From assembly GCA_025936195.1 (NCBI GenBank), contig JAICTW010000127.1, positions 1 through 7,075 on the forward strand: a DNA stretch of 7,075 bases. The letters are read 5' to 3'. Position 1 is the stretch's first letter; every line of letters starts with the position of its first letter. Origin of the DNA: Flavisolibacter sp. (GTDB taxonomy: Bacteria > Bacteroidota > Bacteroidia > Chitinophagales > Chitinophagaceae). Below the pieces are notes generated by a model. It was not told where the DNA came from and searched no databases. It saw only the letters and a list, made by a program, of their open reading frames with translations. A program made the translations under genes and the position numbers. Shown here one piece after another: positions 5,713-7,075 of the stretch.

Positions 5713-6093
5713 TCAGACATCTTCATCTCCCAGCAAATCTCTTTCAACCTCTTCCATTTGAACAATATCACTGGCCTCGCTTTCAGTTGGTGTTACATTC
5801 ATCAGCTCCAGCAGCTCTTTCTCGTCTAAAAATTGTTCTACTTCTTCCTTCAATTCGCATACAACAAATGAAGCGTTTTGCTCGTAAAATTTTTGCTGGG
5901 TTCGGACCAAAACTTCTGCGGTTTCTTCGGCAATAGTCTTAACATTGTGTAGATTTAAAACGACGTTCTTTATTGTATCTTTAAGTGGTTCTTCTAAATG
6001 GTTTTTCAATTCTGCTGCCACATTAGCAGGCAATTCTGAGGTTTCCACCCGAATGACATGAAATTTCTCTTTGGTATCAGTTTTGACTTCCAT
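5713..6093 (-). CDS. STAS-domain protein (anti-sigma-factor-antagonist-like)
   Basis: This small acidic cytoplasmic protein of 126 residues has the STAS fold of SpoIIAA/RsbV-type regulators. The ATG at 6093 is chosen over an upstream GTG at 6135, which would add a hydrophobic, unconserved stretch. Residues 41-79 align without gaps to remembered B. subtilis SpoIIAA: IKNVVLNLHNVKTI with IRHIVLNLEDLSFM, and ASFVVCE with GEMVVCA. At the place of the phosphorylated MDSSGLG loop this protein reads IAEETAE (54-60), with Glu57 where the phosphoserine would be. Switching by a classical serine kinase is therefore unlikely. The tail (VQMEEVERDLLGDEDV) is strongly acidic. No partner kinase, phosphatase or sigma factor lies in the window. 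It is divergent from clpC, and the kinase and rnz genes follow on its strand after 135 bp. A STAS gene next to rnz is, from memory, a recurrent arrangement in Chitinophagaceae. The exact role is unknown. Confidence 0.85.
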   Translation of the reverse strand: MEVKTDTKEKFHVIRVETSELPANVAAELKNHLEEPLKDTIKNVVLNLHNVKTIAEETAEVLVRTQQKFYEQNASFVVCELKEEVEQFLDEKELLELMNVTPTESEASDIVQMEEVERDLLGDEDV

Positions 6094-6105
6094 ATAGACT
6101 AAACT

Positions 6106-6127
6106 AAGACTTAACCATATAAGTCTT
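6106..6127. promoter_or_regulatory. 8-bp inverted repeat between divergent STAS gene and clpC
   Basis: AAGACTTA (6106-6113) and TAAGTCTT (6120-6127) are perfect complements around a 6-base spacer ACCATA. The dyad sits 13 bp before the STAS start and 50 bp before clpC. It could be an operator shared by both genes, as ClpC-type genes are often under stress control, or a hairpin near the 5' end of an mRNA. It matches neither CIRCE nor a CtsR heptamer repeat that I know, so no regulator is named. Confidence 0.45.
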
Positions 6128-6157
6128 GCAATCACTCAAAAATATTTTTTATTATTG
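6126..6157 (+). promoter_or_regulatory. Candidate promoter of clpC
   Basis: TTG at 6126-6128 and TATTATTG at 6150-6157 are separated by 21 bp. This fits the Bacteroidota housekeeping pattern (TTTG or TTG, 19-21 bp, TAnnTTTG) with one mismatch in the -7 box. It would give a short A-rich leader before the ATG at 6178. The match is modest in such AT-rich DNA. Confidence 0.3.
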
Positions 6158-6177
6158 TATAAAGCATAAACAATCAA

Positions 6178-7075
6178 ATGGACAATAATTTTTCCTCACA
6201 AGTAAAAGAGATCATTTCCTTTAGCAGGGAAGAAGCACTAAGGCTGGGCAATGATTTTATCGGGACGGAACATTTATTGCTGGGTCTGATTCGTGAGGGT
6301 GATAATACAGCTATTCGAATTTTGAAAAGCTTTAATGTTGACCTGTACGAGTTAAGAAAAGAAATTGAACTGGCAGTGAAAGACAAGACTGGTAAGAATA
6401 TTGCAAATATTAATAGCCTGCCATTAACGAAGCAGGCAGAGAAAGTGATCCGTGTAACCGTGTTGGAAGCAAAGGCGCTAAAAAGCCCGACTGTAGAAAC
6501 CGAACACTTGATGCTTTCCATCCTCAAGAACAAAGAAAATATTGCAACACAAATTTTAAATCAATTTGACGTGGACTACGATTTATTCAGACAGGAACTG
6601 GGGGTGATGAAATCAAATGATCCCCGTGCCGAGTACCAGGATGAAAACGAAGAGGATTTTGATGAAGAAAAGAAATATTCCGGATCAAAATCACGTCAGG
6701 CTGGTGCGGCAAAAAGTAAAACGCCTGTGCTCGATAATTTTGGTAGAGATATTACAAAATTAGCAGAGACAGGACAATTGGATCCAATCATTGGCCGTGA
6801 AAAAGAAATAGAACGTGTTTCTCAAATCCTTTCTCGCCGTAAAAAGAACAACCCCATTTTAATTGGTGAACCCGGCGTTGGTAAAACAGCTATTGTTGAA
6901 GGGCTTGCATTGAGAATTGTTCAACGCAAAGTTTCCAGAGTGTTGTTTTATAAAAGAGTCATTTCTCTTGACCTCGCTGCTTTGGTGGCCGGAACCAAAT
7001 ATCGTGGACAGTTTGAAGAAAGGATGAAAGCCATCATGAATGAATTGGAAAAAAACCGGGACGTGATTTTGTTTA
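6178..7075 (+). CDS. clpC: ATP-dependent Clp protease ATP-binding subunit ClpC (5' part)
   Basis: The frame is open from the ATG at 6178 to the window edge, giving 299 codons of an AAA+ unfoldase that normally has about 840 residues. ClpC hexamers unfold proteins and feed them to ClpP. Two Clp_N repeats are visible, at about 5-75 ([23 protein letters not shown]) and 80-145 ([19 protein letters not shown] and [10 protein letters not shown]). A charged, poorly conserved linker follows (about 146-183). The first nucleotide-binding domain starts near 184 ([26 protein letters not shown]), with Walker A GEPGVGKT at 230-237 (Lys236 binding ATP phosphate) and the pore loop [12 protein letters not shown] with Tyr275. 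The sequence stops at VILF, just before the acidic Walker B residues, so the second ATPase domain and any ClpP-binding loop are outside the window. The ATG is supported by an A-rich leader and the family N-terminus. ClpC rather than ClpB or ClpA is favoured by the Clp_N text and the short linker. Confidence 0.96.
   Translation, partial: MDNNFSSQVKEIISFSREEALRLGNDFIGTEHLLLGLIREGDNTAIRILKSFNVDLYELRKEIELAVKDKTGKNIANINSLPLTKQAEKVIRVTVLEAKALKSPTVETEHLMLSILKNKENIATQILNQFDVDYDLFRQELGVMKSNDPRAEYQDENEEDFDEEKKYSGSKSRQAGAAKSKTPVLDNFGRDITKLAETGQLDPIIGREKEIERVSQILSRRKKNNPILIGEPGVGKTAIVEGLALRIVQRKVSRVLFYKRVISLDLAALVAGTKYRGQFEERMKAIMNELEKNRDVILF

Overview
The window looks like a chromosomal segment of a Bacteroidota bacterium, most likely a member of the Chitinophagaceae or a near relative. 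The evidence is AT-rich intergenic DNA, A-rich translation starts without clear Shine-Dalgarno sites, protein sequences close to the Bacteroidota forms of AccA, DapA, RNase Z and ClpC, and a DUF559 (Vsr-like) endonuclease gene of the type common in these genomes. The placement rests on remembered sequence patterns; no search was run.

Left third, plus strand (100-3230): accA (carboxyltransferase alpha subunit of acetyl-CoA carboxylase), then dapA (4-hydroxy-tetrahydrodipicolinate synthase), then an exported alpha/beta-hydrolase esterase whose start lies 6 bp after the dapA stop. A G-poor spacer with a perfect 16-bp direct repeat separates accA from dapA.

Centre (3214-3757): a compact 544-bp cassette. 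Two perfect 30-bp inverted repeats enclose one minus-strand gene for a small Vsr-fold endonuclease. The cassette sits in the tail-to-tail junction between the esterase and rnz. The left repeat supplies the last codons and stop of the esterase, and the right repeat abuts the rnz stop codon. The endonuclease looks damaged: it has no ATG at the expected place, and its C-terminal tail is in a different frame, ending at a stop inside the left repeat. The layout resembles REP-associated transposase (RAYT) loci with an endonuclease in place of the transposase. It is the most interesting object in the window.

Right part, minus strand (3758-6093): reading leftwards, an STAS-domain protein with Glu at the usual phosphoserine position, a fructosamine-kinase-family protein, and RNase Z (rnz). 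RNase Z keeps all its expected metal ligands except the last His of the HxHxDH motif, which is Gln. The kinase and rnz are close enough to be co-transcribed.

Right edge, plus strand (6178-7075): the first 299 codons of clpC, an AAA+ unfoldase, divergent from the STAS gene across an 84-bp region with an 8-bp-arm dyad. The housekeeping genes form two convergent blocks whose junction hosts the cassette. There are no tRNA or rRNA genes and no CRISPR arrays.
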